DNA of 64,000 bases. Origin: Nemertoderma westbladi. Lineage: Eukaryota > Xenacoelomorpha > Nemertodermatida > Nemertodermatidae. Shown piece by piece: positions 10,395 through 23,100 of the stretch. The position numbers and the translations under genes were made by a program. Position 1 is the first letter of the stretch. Every line of letters begins with the position of its first letter. Location: the NCBI GenBank assembly GCA_032718475.1, contig JAUCBJ010007946.1:1-64000 (forward strand). The letters are read 5' to 3'. The notes beneath the pieces are model-generated. The model was not told the DNA's origin and did not search any database. It saw only the letters and a list, made by a program, of their open reading frames with translations.

Positions 10395-13300
10395 ATATAT
10401 TTTTAATTCGTTAATAATAATTCGTTTTTAAAAAATGACAGAAGGGTTTTAAAAATATTGTTTTTATTGTTTTTATATTTATTTTATAATTATTGTTGAC
10501 CCTGACCCACCCCAAATAGTGCCAATACGCAAAGGCTTCACCTACTACGTGGCTAACCCCACGATTGAATCATTGGAACTAAGTTCGTACCCATTGGAAC
10601 TAAATTCGCCTCCATAGGAACTAAGTTCGCATCCATTGGAACTAAGTTCGCATCCATTGGAACTAAGTTCGCATCCATTGGAACTAAGTTCGCATCCATT
10701 GGAACTAAGTTTGTATCCATTGGAACTAAGTTCGCATCCATTGGAACTAAGTTTGTATCCATTGGAACTAAGTTCGCATCCATTGGAACTAAGTTTGTAT
10801 CCATTGGAACTAAGTTCGCATCCATTGGAACTAAGTTTTTATCCATTGGAACTAAGTTCGCATCCATTGGAACTAAGTTCGCATCCATTGGAACTAAGTT
10901 CGCATCCATTGGAACTAAGTTTGTATCCATTGGAACTACATAAGTTTGTATCCATTGGAACTAAGTTTGTATCCATCGGAACTAAGTTCGCATCCATTGG
11001 AACTAAGTTTGTATCCATTGCAACAAAGTTCGCATCCATTGTAACTAAGTTTGTATCCATTGGAACTAAGTTCGCATCCATTGGAACTAACTTTGTATCC
11101 ATTGGAACTAAGTTCGCATCCATTGGAACTAAGTTTGTATCCATTGGAACTAAGTTCGCATCCATTGGAACTAAGTTCGCATCCATTGGAACTAAGTTTG
11201 TATCCATTGGAACTAAGTTCGCATCCATTGGAACTAAGTTTGTATCCATTGGAACTAAGTTCGCATCCATTGGAACTAAGTTCGCATCCATTGGAACTAC
11301 GTTCGCATCCATTGGAACAAAGTTTGTATCCATTGGAACTACATAAGTTTGTATCCATTGGAACTAAGTTCGCATCCATTGGAACTAAGTTCGCATACAT
11401 TGGAACTACATAAGTTGTTATCCATTGGAACTAAGTTCGCATCCATTGGAACTAAGTTCGCATCCATTGGAACTAAGTTCGCATACATTGGAACTAAGTT
11501 CGCATGCATTGGAACTAAGTTCGCATCCATTAGAACTAAGTTTGTATCCATTGGAACTAAGTTCGCATCCATTGGAACTAAGTTTGTATCCATTGGAACT
11601 AAGTTCGCATCCATTGGAACTAAGTTTGTATCCATTGGAACTAAGTTCGCATCCATTGGAACTAAGTTTGTATCCATTGGAACTAAGTTCGCATCCATTG
11701 GAACTAAGTTTGTATCCATTGGAACTAAGTTCGCATCCATTGGAACTAAGTTTTTATCCATTGGAACTAAGTTCGCATCAATTGGAACTAAGTTCGCATC
11801 CATTGGAACTAAGTTCGCATCCATTGGAACTAAGTTTGTATCCATTGGAACTACATAAGTTTGTATCCATTGGAACTAAGTTCGCATCCATTGGAACTAA
11901 GTTCGCATACATTGGAACTAAGTTTGTATCCATTGGAACTAAGTTCGCATCCATTGGAACTAAGTTTGTATCCATTGCAACTAAGTTCGCATCCATTGTA
12001 ACTAAGTTTGTATCCATTGGAACTAAGTTCGCATCCATTGGAACTAAGTTTGTATCCATTGGAACTAAGTTCGCATCCATTGGAACTAAGTTTGTATCCA
12101 TTGGAACTAAGTTCGCATCCATTGATCTAAGTTCGCATCCATTGGAACTAAGTTTGTATCCATTGGAACTAAGTTCGCATCCATTGGAACTAAGTTTGTA
12201 TCCATTGGAACTAAGTTCGCATCCATTGGAACTAAGTTCGCATCCATTGGAACTACGTTCGCATCCATTGGAACTAAGTTTGTATCCATTGGAACTACAT
12301 AAGTTTGTATCCATTGGAACTAAGTTCGCATCCATTGGAACTAAGTTCGCATACATTGGAACTACATAAGTTTTTATCCATTGGAACTAAGTTCGCATCC
12401 ATTGGAACTAAGTTCGCATACATTGGAACTAAGTTCGCATGCATTGGAACTAAGTTCGCATACATTGGAACTAAGTTTGTATCCATTGGAACTAAGTTCG
12501 CATCCATTGGAACTAAGTTTGTATCCATTGCAACTAAGTTCGCATCCATTGTAACTAAGTTTGTATCCATTGGAACTAAGTTCGCATCCATTGGAACTAA
12601 CTTTGTATCCATTGGAACTAAGTTCGCATCCATTGGAACTAAGTTTGTATCCATTGGAACTAAGTTCGCATCCATTGGAACTAAGTTCGCATCCATTGGA
12701 ACTAAGTTTGTATCCATTGGAACTAAGTTCGCATCCATTGGAACTAAGTTTGTATCCATTGGAACTAAGTTCGCATCCATTGGAACTAAGTTCGCATCCA
12801 TTGGAACTACGTTCGCATCCATTGGAACAAAGTTTGTATCCATTGGAACTACATAAGTTTGTATCCATTGGAACTAAGTTCGCATCCATTGGAACTAAGT
12901 TCGCATACATTGGAACTACATAAGTTTTTATCCATTGGAACTAAGTTCGCATCCATTGGAACTAAGTTCGCATCCATTGGAACTAAGTTCGCATACATTG
13001 GAACTAAGTTCGCATGCATTGGAACTAAGTTCGCATCCATTAGAACTAAGTTTGTATCCATTGGAACTAAGTTCGCATCCATTGGAACTAAGTTTGTATC
13101 CATTGGAACTAAGTTCGCATCCATTGGAACTAAGTTTGTATCCATTGGAACTAAGTTCGCATCCATTGGAACTAAGTTTGTATCCATTGGAACTAAGTTC
13201 GCATCCATTGGAACTAAGTTTGTATCCATTGGAACTAAGTTCGCATCCATTGGAACTAAGTTTTTATCCATTGGAACTAAGTTCGCATCAATTGGAACTA

Positions 13301-14613
13301 AGTTCGCATCCATTGGAACTAAGTTCGCATCCATTGGAACTAAGTTTGTATCCATTGGAACTACATAAGTTTGTATCCATTGGAACTAAGTTCGCATCCA
13401 TTGGAACTAAGTTCGCATACATTGGAACTAAGTTTGTATCCATTGGAACTAAGTTCGCATCCATTGGAACTAAGTTTGTATCCATTGCAACTAAGTTCGC
13501 ATCCATTGTAACTAAGTTTGTATCCATTGGAACTAAGTTCGCATCCATTGGAACTAAGTTTGTATCCATTGGAACTAAGTTCGCATCCATTGGAACTAAG
13601 TTTGTATCCATTGGAACTAAGTTCGCATCCATTGATCTAAGTTCGCATCCATTGGAACTAAGTTTGTATCCATTGGAACTAAGTTCGCATCCATTGGAAC
13701 TAAGTTTGTATCCATTGGAACTAAGTTCGCATCCATTGGAACTAAGTTCGCATCCATTGGAACTACGTTCGCATCCATTGGAACTAAGTTTGTATCCATT
13801 GGAACTACATAAGTTTGTATCCATTGGAACTAAGTTCGCATCCATTGGAACTAAGTTCGCATCCATTGGAACTAAGTTCGCATACATTGGAACTACATAA
13901 GTTTTTATCCATTGGAACTAAGTTCGCATCCATTGGAACTAAGTTCGCATACATTGGAACTAAGTTTGCATGCATTGGAACTAAGTTCGCATCCATTAGA
14001 ACTAAGTTTGTATCCATTGGAACTAAGTTCGCATCCATTGGAACTAAGTTTGTATCCATTGGAACTAAGTTCGCATCCATTGGAACTAAGTTTGTATCCA
14101 TTGGAACTACATAAGTTTGTATCCATTGGAACTAAGTTCGCATCCATTGGAACTAAGTTCGCATCCATTGGAACTAAGTTCGCATCCATTGGAACTAAGT
14201 TTGTATCCATTGGAACTAAGTTCACATCCATTGGAACTAAGTTCGCATCCATTGGAACTAAGTTCGCATACATTGGAACTACATAAGTTTGTATCCATTG
14301 GAACTAAGTTCGCATCCATTGGAACTAAGTTCGCATCCATTGGAAACTAAATTCGCATCCATTGGAACTAAGTTCGCATACATTGGAACTAAGTTTGTAT
14401 CCATTGGAACTAAGTTCGCATGCATTGGAACTAAGTTCGTTTTGATATTCTGGGATTGGAACTAAGTTCGCTTTATAAAATTCATTTTGGAACTAAATTC
14501 GTTTCAATTGGAACTAAATTAGTTTCAATTGGAACTAAATTCGTTTCAATTGGAACTAAATTCGTTTCAATTGGAACTAAGTTCGCCTCGATTGGAACTA
14601 AGTTTGTGTTACC
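10395..14613 (+). mobile_element. Dispersed element (copy 1) with hugely expanded internal minisatellite
   Basis: The left flank (about 10395-10590) contains gttgaccctgacccacccc, tacgtggct and ccacgattgaatcattgg. The right flank (about 14430-14613) contains tttgatattctgggattgg and then units ending in gtgttacc. Both flanks occur in the same order, inverted, at 32702-33125. Between them copy 1 holds about 3.85 kb of 21-bp repeats, whereas the inverted copy holds only a handful. Shared unique flanks at two sites define a mobile repeat family. No transposase, terminal inverted repeat or target duplication was recognised, so the class (Helitron-like or other non-autonomous element) is open. Confidence 0.7.
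10567..14440. repeat. 21-bp minisatellite array, ~180 copies
   Basis: The unit is GGAACTAAGTTCGCAT followed by CCATT, alternating with a variant in which CGCAT becomes TGTAT. This gives a frequent 42-bp dimer. Occasional 25-bp units contain ACTACATAAGT. Because 21 is a multiple of three and the unit lacks stops in several frames, long artefactual reading frames occur on both strands. A block of about 1510 bp is repeated almost exactly (about 11,000-12,510 and 12,511-14,020). Confidence 0.97.
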
Positions 14614-14639
14614 GACTGGTAGTAACAACCGCCTGAAAA

Positions 14640-14848
14640 CCCATTTATACTCGGCTGTACGACAGCCGTACGGTGAGAAATTGTGATATTTGTCATATTC
14701 GTCAGGCGGACGTACGGTATGTTTGGAATGCCGTACGGCAATAGACTATACGGTCGTAAAACAACTTCAGAATCCGTACGGTACCGTACGGTCATGGATG
14801 AGGCCGTACGTTGATCTCACGGCCGCCGTACGGCCTAGTATAAATGGG
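14640..14848. mobile_element. Small inverted-repeat (MITE-like) element rich in CCGTACGG
   Basis: The left end, starting CCCATTTATACTCGGCTGTA at 14640, is the reverse complement of the right end, finishing AGTATAAATGGG at 14848. The match covers about 30 positions with four mismatches and one 5-nt gap. Inside are at least five full CCGTACGG palindromes and several partial copies. It is about 209 bp with no coding capacity, which fits a non-autonomous DNA transposon. No clear target duplication is visible in the flanks. Confidence 0.65.
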
Positions 14849-17186
14849 CCTTAACAGTATGTAGTTATATATTAGGCTTTATATTAATAGCTAACGACTC
14901 TATGGTATAGGGTAAATAAATATAACATTTCATACGATAACGAGTAATGTTTGACAATAGACGCCTGAACGTTAAAATATTTGTGACCAACCAGACATTG
15001 AATTTATCTAATTAATTACACACAATGAAAGTTCCTATGATGTCCTTCCTAGAAGTTACTATGTATGTAGTACATGATAGTTCTGCATACAGTTGCTACT
15101 GACAGACTCAGCCAATTGGTGAAGCAAATGCAGTGTAACAAGCTGGCGTAATGGGTAACTATATTCCACAGTAAACGCCATGTGGGCGAGCAGTGTGCAA
15201 CAGCCTTCTATCATAGGGTAATTTCCCATGCCATCTCGTTTGCTCACTGCACCTCTATGCTAATAATCAATACGCTAGGATAACTTTACATTCATATAAA
15301 CCTATGACAGAATCACTCATGCTTTAATATTGTTGTAATTTGATTTCAAAGATGTGCCTTTAATAAAAGATTATCGGACCTTAATGTTTTCAAATTTTAT
15401 ACCCTCATTGTAATATTATATTTATAAAAATTTTCTAGCCTTTTGCAGTTAATTATATAAGAACTTTCTATAAGGTAGAACGTGATTAAATACATAATTA
15501 TATTAATTATAATATTTTAACTTCTTCATTAATAAAGTACATTAATAAACCAAACCCTTGTTTAATAATAGTAGGGTACAATACTAGTATCCGTAGTTAG
15601 GTTTATATGATATTGATATTCTGAAATTCATATAGAAGTAGACTCTATGATTACCTTTTCCCAATGTCAGTGAGATACAACTTCCCAGTTAACAACCAAA
15701 TTATTATTATTATTATATAGTGAATGTAAATAATTTCAGTAAAATTTAAATAATGTTGTAAACTCTGGAATTAATGTCTGAAGTTCAAAACTTCAAAATG
15801 TATTTAAAAATTTGTTTTAAAACTTAAATAATCTTTTGAATATTTGTAATATGTCCTATAGTTTTCTGGAATTCCAGTTCTAATATTACAAGTTGCTTAC
15901 TTCTAAACTTTTACTTTGTGTTAATCATAATATCTAAGATTTTTTCCAGGACAAATTGATAGACCTTATGATAGCTAGCGCTTTTTTATAACATAATTTA
16001 ATGACTTCAGAACATTAACATTATATTTTTATTGTAATGAAATACTTCAGTTATAAAATATCGGAATTATTGAGCAAGTAAATAAGCAAACATTAATATT
16101 TAAATTTTATGAAACGAGCTAAGCTTAGAAAATGTTGGCGTAACAAGTTAGGAATTTGAAAGCAAACTTATTTAATTTTTTTACAATTTTCCTATGTTGT
16201 TTAACTCAAGACCAAAACCTAAGTCGATTTCCAGAAGAAGAAAAATCATGTATTACTTATTATATTGCAAATTGGTCTATTAATATTTATTGTATAAAAC
16301 CTAAATAAGGTTGGAAATGTCTTTTTAATTTTTTTACAATTTTCCTATGTTGTTTAACTCAAGACCAAAACCTAAGTCGATTTCCAGAAGAAGAAAAATC
16401 ATGTATTACTTATTATATTGCAAATTGGTCTATTAATATTTATTGTATAAAACCTAAATAAGGTTGGAAATGTCTTCCCTTACACAGGATCTCTAACAAT
16501 ACATGGCATATGGCCATATATCATAATAATGAAATGTAGAAAACAAAAAATAAACACATTTTTGTGATGTAATGGGGCGATTTCTACATAATAACACAAC
16601 ATTGTCAATTACCAAGTCAATTACATCCAGTCTTTTGATCTTCAATTAGAGAGTATAGGTCAAGTAAATCCATTATTATTTTCTTTTACAAGAGTACGCC
16701 TATAGTTCAAGTACATCCATTACCCTGAATATATTTATTTGTACCGGTGGATGCTTATGGAATTCATCGTGAATTCAACATTAAAAAATAATCAATATCA
16801 AACATTAGTGGTATATTAACTATTAATAAGATGGCAAATCAACTATCGACCAACTACTATTACGGGCATGGATCGAGGGTATATTAATATAATATGGTGG
16901 TATGGTAACTCTCACTCACTTACTTACTGACTTACTTACTTCCATACATCGGCCACACCACAAGGATGTATTGCCGGACTGACCCGCATCGCAACACCTC
17001 CAAATATCGCAGTCACACATTTAATTACCCAACTCATCTGCTTTATCAGGACCAGTCGGCTACTCTACTAAAGAACACTATCATGATCTCTCTGATCAGT
17101 GCCCCAATACCAGTGACCGGCAACACGTCATCCATCATGCCTGGAGGGTGGTGATGGGTTTTGTCAACAAAGTGGTGTATTTACCA
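14849..17186. other. AT-rich non-coding region
   Basis: No gene is supported; the longest frames are about 60 codons and look random. The only structure seen is a 153-bp tandem duplication, listed separately. Confidence 0.5.
16171..16476. repeat. Perfect or near-perfect 153-bp tandem duplication
   Basis: 16171-16323 is repeated at 16324-16476; both contain tcgatttccagaagaagaaa and end in ggttggaaatgtctt. I saw no difference between the copies, so the duplication is recent or an assembly artefact. Confidence 0.9.
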
Positions 17187-20100
17187 TCAAGGCAGCACAG
17201 ACTAGCAGAGGGGAAGCACAGACTGGTAGAGGGACAGTGCAAACTGGTAGAAGGGCAGCTCTGAAGCACTGACTAGTAGAAGGGCAGTACAGACTGGTAG
17301 AGCGGTAGAGGGGCAACACAGACTGGTAGAGAGGCAGCACAGACTGGTATAGGGGCAACACAGACTGGTAGAGGGGCAACACAGACTGGTAGAGGGGCAG
17401 CACAGACTGGTAGAGGGGCAACACAGACTGGTAGAGGGGCAGTACAGACTGGTAGAGGGGCAACACAGACTGGTAGAGGGGCAGCACAGACTGGTATAGG
17501 GGCAACACAGACTGGTAGAGGGGCAACACAGACTGGTAGAGGGGCAGTACAGACTGGTAGAGGGGCAACACAGACTGGTAGAGGGGCAACACAGACTGGT
17601 AGAGGGGCAACACAGACTGGTAGAGAGGCAGCACAGACTGGTAGAGGGGCAACACAGACTGGTAGAGGGGCAACACAGACTGGTAGAGGGGCAACACAGA
17701 CTGGTAGAGGGGCAGCACAGACTGGTAGAGGGGCAACACAGACTGGTAGAGAGGCAGCACAGACTGGTAGAGGGGCAGCACAGACTGGTAGAGAGGCAAC
17801 ACAGACTGGTAGAGGGGCAGCACAGACTGGTAGAGGGGCAGCACAGACTGGTAGAGCGGTAGAGGGGCAACACAGACTGGTAGAGGGGCAGCACAGACTG
17901 GTAGAGGGGCAGCACAGACTGGTAGAGGGGAAGCACAGACTGGTAGAGGGGCAGCACAGACTGGTAGAGGGGCAGCACAGACTGGTAGAGGGGGAACACA
18001 GACTGGTAGAGGGGCAACACAGACTGGTAGAGGGGCAGCACAGACTGGTAGAGGGGAAGCACAGACTGGTAGAGAGGCAGCACAGACTGGTATAGGGGCA
18101 ACACAGACTGGTAGAGGGGCAACACAGACTGGTAGAGGGGCAACACAGACTGGTAGAGGGGCAGTACAGACTGGTAGAGGGGCAACACAGACTGGTAGAG
18201 AGGCAGCACAGACAGGTAGAGGGGCAACACAGACTGGTAGAGGGGCAACACAGACTGGTAGAGGGGCAGCACAGACTGGTAGAGGGGCAACACAGACTGG
18301 TAGAGGGGCAGCACAGACTGGTAGAGGGGAAGCACAGACTGGTAGAGGGGCAGCACAGACTGGTAGAGGGGAAGCACAGACTGGTAGAGGGGCAACACAG
18401 ACTGGTAGAGGGGCAACACAGACTGGTAGAGGGACAGTACAGACTGGTAGTGAGGAAGCACAGACTGGTAGAGGGGCAACACAGACTGGTAGAGGGGCAA
18501 CATAGACTGGTAGAGAGGCAGCACAGACTGGTAGAGGGGCAACACAGAATGGTAGAGGGGCAACACAGACTGGTAGAGGGGAAGCACAGACTGGTAGAGG
18601 GGCAACACAGACTGGTAGAGGGGCAGTGCAAACTGGTAGAAGGGCAGCTCTGAAGCACTGACTAGTAGAAGGGCAGTACCTACTGGTAGAGCGGTAGAGG
18701 GGCAGTACAGACTGGTAGAGGGGCAGCACAGACTGGTAGAGGGGAAGCACAGACTGGTAGAGGGGCAACACAGACTGGTAGAGGGGCAACACAGACTGGT
18801 AGAGGGGCAGTACAGACTGGTAGAGGGGAAGCACAGACTGGTAGAGAGGCAGCACAGACTGGTAGAGGGGCAACACAGACTGGTAGAGGGGCAGCACAGA
18901 CTGGTAGAGGGGCAACACAGACTGGTAGAGGGGCAGCACAGACTGGTAGAGGGGCAACACAGACTGGTATAGGGGCAACACAGACTGGTAGAGGGGCAGT
19001 ACAGACTGGTAGAGCGGTAGAGGGGCAACACAGACTGGTAGAGGGGCAACACAGACTGGTAGAGGGGCAACACAGACTGGTAGAGGGGCAACACAGACTG
19101 GTAGAGGGGCAACACAGACTGGTAGAGGGGCAACACAGACTGGTAGAGGGGCAACACAGACTGGTATAGGGGCAACACAGACTGGTAGAGGGGCAGTACA
19201 GACTGGTAGAGCGGTAGAGGGGCAACACAGACTGGTAGAGGGGCAACACAGACTGGTAGAGGGGCAGCACAGACTGGTAGAGGGGCAACACAGACTGGTA
19301 GAGGGGCAGTACAGACTGGTAGAGCGGTAGAGAGGCAGCACAGACTGGTAGAGGGGCAACACAGACTGGTAGAGGGGCAGCACAGACTGGTAGAGGGGCA
19401 ACACAGACTGGTAGAGGGGCAGCACAGACTGGTAGAGGGGCAACACAGACTGGTATAGGGGCAACACAGACTGGTAGAGGGGCAGTACAGACTGGTAGAG
19501 CGGTAGAGGGGCAACACAGACTGGTAGAGGGGCAACACAGACTGGTAGAGGGGCAACACAGACTGGTAGAGGGGCAACACAGACTGGTAGAGGGGCAACA
19601 CAGACTGGTAGAGGGGCAACACAGACTGGTAGAGGGGCAACACAGACTGGTAGAGGGGCAACACAGACTGGTAGAGGGGCAGTACAGACTGGTAGAGCGG
19701 TAGAGGGGCAACACAGACTGGTAGAGGGGCAACACAGACTGGTAGAGGGGCAACACAGACTGGTAGAGGGGCAACACAGACTGGTAGAGGGGCAACACAG
19801 ACTGGTAGAGGGGCAGCACAGACTGGTAGAGGGGCAACACAGACTGGTAGAGGGGCAGCACAGACTGGTAGAGGGGCAACACAGACTGGTATAGGGGCAA
19901 CACAGACTGGTAGAGGGGCAGTACAGACTGGTAGAGCGGTAGAGGGGCAACACAGACTGGTAGAGGGGCAACACAGACTGGTAGAGGGGCAACACAGACT
20001 GGTAGAGGGGCAACACAGACTGGTAGAGGGGCAACACAGACTGGTAGAGGGGCAACACAGACTGGTAGAGGGGCAGTACAGACTGGTAGAGGGGAAGCAC

Positions 20101-23100
20101 AGACTGGTAGAGGGGCAACACAGACTGGTATAGGGGCAACACAGACTGGTAGAGGGGCAGTACAGACTGGTAGAGGGGCAGCACAGACTGGTAGAGGGGC
20201 AGCACAGACTGGTAGAGGGGCAGCACAGACTGGTAGAGGGGCAACACAGACTGGTAGAGGGGCAACACAGACTGGTAGAGGGGCAACACAGACTGGTAGA
20301 GGGGCAACACAGACTGGTAGAGGGGCAACACAGACTGGTAGAGGGGCAACACAGACTGGTAGAGGGGCAGCACAGACTGGTAGAGCGGTAGAGGGGCAAC
20401 ACAGACTGGTAGAGGGGCAACACAGACTGGTAGAGGGGCAACACAGACTGGTAGAGGGGCAACACAGACTGGTAGAGGGGCAACACAGACTGGTAGAGGG
20501 GCAACACAGACTGGTAGAGGGGCAACACAGACTGGTAGAGGGGCAGTACAGACTGGTAGAGGGGCAGCACAGACTGGTAGAGCTGGTAGAGGGGCAGCAC
20601 AGACTGGTAGAGGGGCAAGCACAGACTGGTAGAGGGGCAACACAGACTGGTAGAGGGGCAACACAGACTGGTAGAGGGGCAACACAGACTGGTAGAGGGG
20701 CAACACAGACTGGTAGAGGGGCAACACAGACTGGTAGAGGGGCAACACAGACTGGTAGAGGGGCAACACAGACTGGTAGAGGGGCAACACAGACTGGTAG
20801 AGGGGCAACACAGACTGGTAGAGGGGCAGCACAGACTGGTAGAGGGGCAAGCACAGACTGGTAGAGGGGCAACACAGACTGGTAGAGGGGCAACACAGAC
20901 TGGTAGAGGGGCAGTACAGACTGGTAGAGGGGCAGCACAGACTGGTAGAGGGGAAGCACAGACTGGTAGAGGGGAAGCACAGACTGGTAGAGGGGCAACA
21001 CAGACTGGTAGAGGGGCAGCACAGACTGGTAGAGCGGTAGAGGGGCAGCACAGACTGGTAGAGCGGTAGAGGGGCAGCACAGACTGGTAGAGGGGCAGCA
21101 CAGACTGGTAGAGGGGCAGCACAGACTGGTAGAGGGGCAACACAGACTGGTAGAGGGGCATCACAGACTGGTAGAGGGGCAACACAGACTGGTAGAGAGG
21201 CAGCACAGACTGGTAGAGGGGCAGCACAGACTGGTAGAGGGGCAACACAGACTGGTAGAGAGGCAGCACAGACTGGTAGAGCGGTAGAGGGGCAGCACAG
21301 ACTGGTAGAGGGGCAGCACAGACTGGTAGAGGGGCAACACAGACTGGTAGAGGGGCAGCACAGACTGGTAGAGGGGCAGCACAGACTGGTAGAGGGGCAA
21401 CACAGACTGGTAGAGGGGCAGCACAGACTGGTAGAGCGGTAGAGGGGCAACACAGACTGGTAGAGAGGCAGCACAGACTGGTAGAGCGGTAGAGGGGCAA
21501 CACAGACTGGTAGAGGGGCAACACAGACTGGTAGAGGGGCAGCACAGACTGGTAGAGGGGCAGCACAGACTGGTAGAGAGGCAGCACAGACTGGTAGAGG
21601 GGCAGCACAGACTGGTAGAGGGGCAACACAGACTGGTAGAGGGGCAACACAGACTGGTAGAGGGGCAACACAGACTGGTAGAGAGGCAGCACAGACTGGT
21701 AGAGCGGTAGAGGGGCAGCACAGACTGGTAGAGGGGCAGCACAGACTGGTAGAGGGGCAACACAGACTGGTAGAGGGGCAGTACAGACTGGTAGAGGGGC
21801 AACACAGACTGGTAGAGGGGCAACACAGACTGGTAGAGGGGCAACACAGACTGGTAGAGGGGCAACACAGACTGGTAGAGGGGCAACACAGACTGGTAGA
21901 GAGGCAGCACAGACTGGTATGAGGGGCAGCACAGACTGGTAGAGGGGCAGCACAGACTGGTAGAGCGGTAGAGGGGCAGCACAGACTGGTAGAGGGGCAG
22001 CACAGACTGGTAGAGGGGCAGCACAGACTGGTAGAGGGGCAACACAGACTGGTAGAGAGGCATCACAGACTGGTATAGGGGCAACACAGACTGGTAGAGA
22101 GGCAGCACAGACTGGTAGAGAGGCAGCACAGAATGGTAGAGGGGCAACACAGACTGGTAGAGAGGCAGCACAGACTGGTAGAGCGGTAGAGGGGCAGCAC
22201 AGACTGGTAGAGGGGCAGCACAGACTGGTAGAGGGGCAACACAGACTGGTAGAGGGGCAGTACAGACTGGTAGAGGGGCAGCACAGACTGGTAGAGGGGC
22301 AACACAGACTGGTAGAGGGGCAACACAGACTGGTAGAGGGGCAGCACAGACTGGTAGAGAGGCAGCACAGACTGGTAGAGGGGCAACACAGACTGGTAGA
22401 GGGGCAGCACAGACTGGTAGAGGGGCAGCACAGACTGGTAGAGGGGCAACACAGACTGGTAGAGAGGCAACACAGACTGGTAGAGGGGCAACACAGACTG
22501 GTAGAGGGGCAACACAGACTGGTAGAGGGGCAGTACAGACTGGTAGAGAGGCAGCACAGACTGGTAGAGAGGCAGCACAGACTGGTAGAGGGGCAGCACA
22601 GACTGGTAGAGGGGCAGTACAGACTGGTAGAGGGGCAGCACAGACTGGTAGAGAGGCAACACAGACTGGTAGAGAGGCAACACAGACTGGTAGAGGGGCA
22701 ACACAGACTGGTAGAGGGGCAACACAGACTGGTAGAGGGGCAGTACAGACTGGTAGAGGGGCAACACAGACTGGTAGAGGGGCAGCACAGACTGGTAGAG
22801 GGGCAGCACAGACTGGTAGAGGGGCAACACAGACTGGTAGAGAGGCAACACAGACTGGTAGAGGGGCAACACAGACTGGTAGAGGGGCAACACAGACTGG
22901 TAGAGGGGCAGTACAGACTGGTAGAGAGGCAGCACAGACTGGTAGAGGGGCAGTACAGACTGGTAGAGGGGCAGCACAGACTGGTAGAGGGGCAACACAG
23001 ACTGGTAGAGAGGCAACACAGACTGGTAGAGCGGTAGAGGGGCAACACAGACTGGTAGAGGGGCAGTACAGACTGGTAGAGGGGCAACACAGACTGGTAG

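Noticed and set aside
10553-14350. Many frames in the first 21-bp array (MDANLVP-like, LELSSHP-like)
   Set aside because: Repeat artefacts present on both strands.
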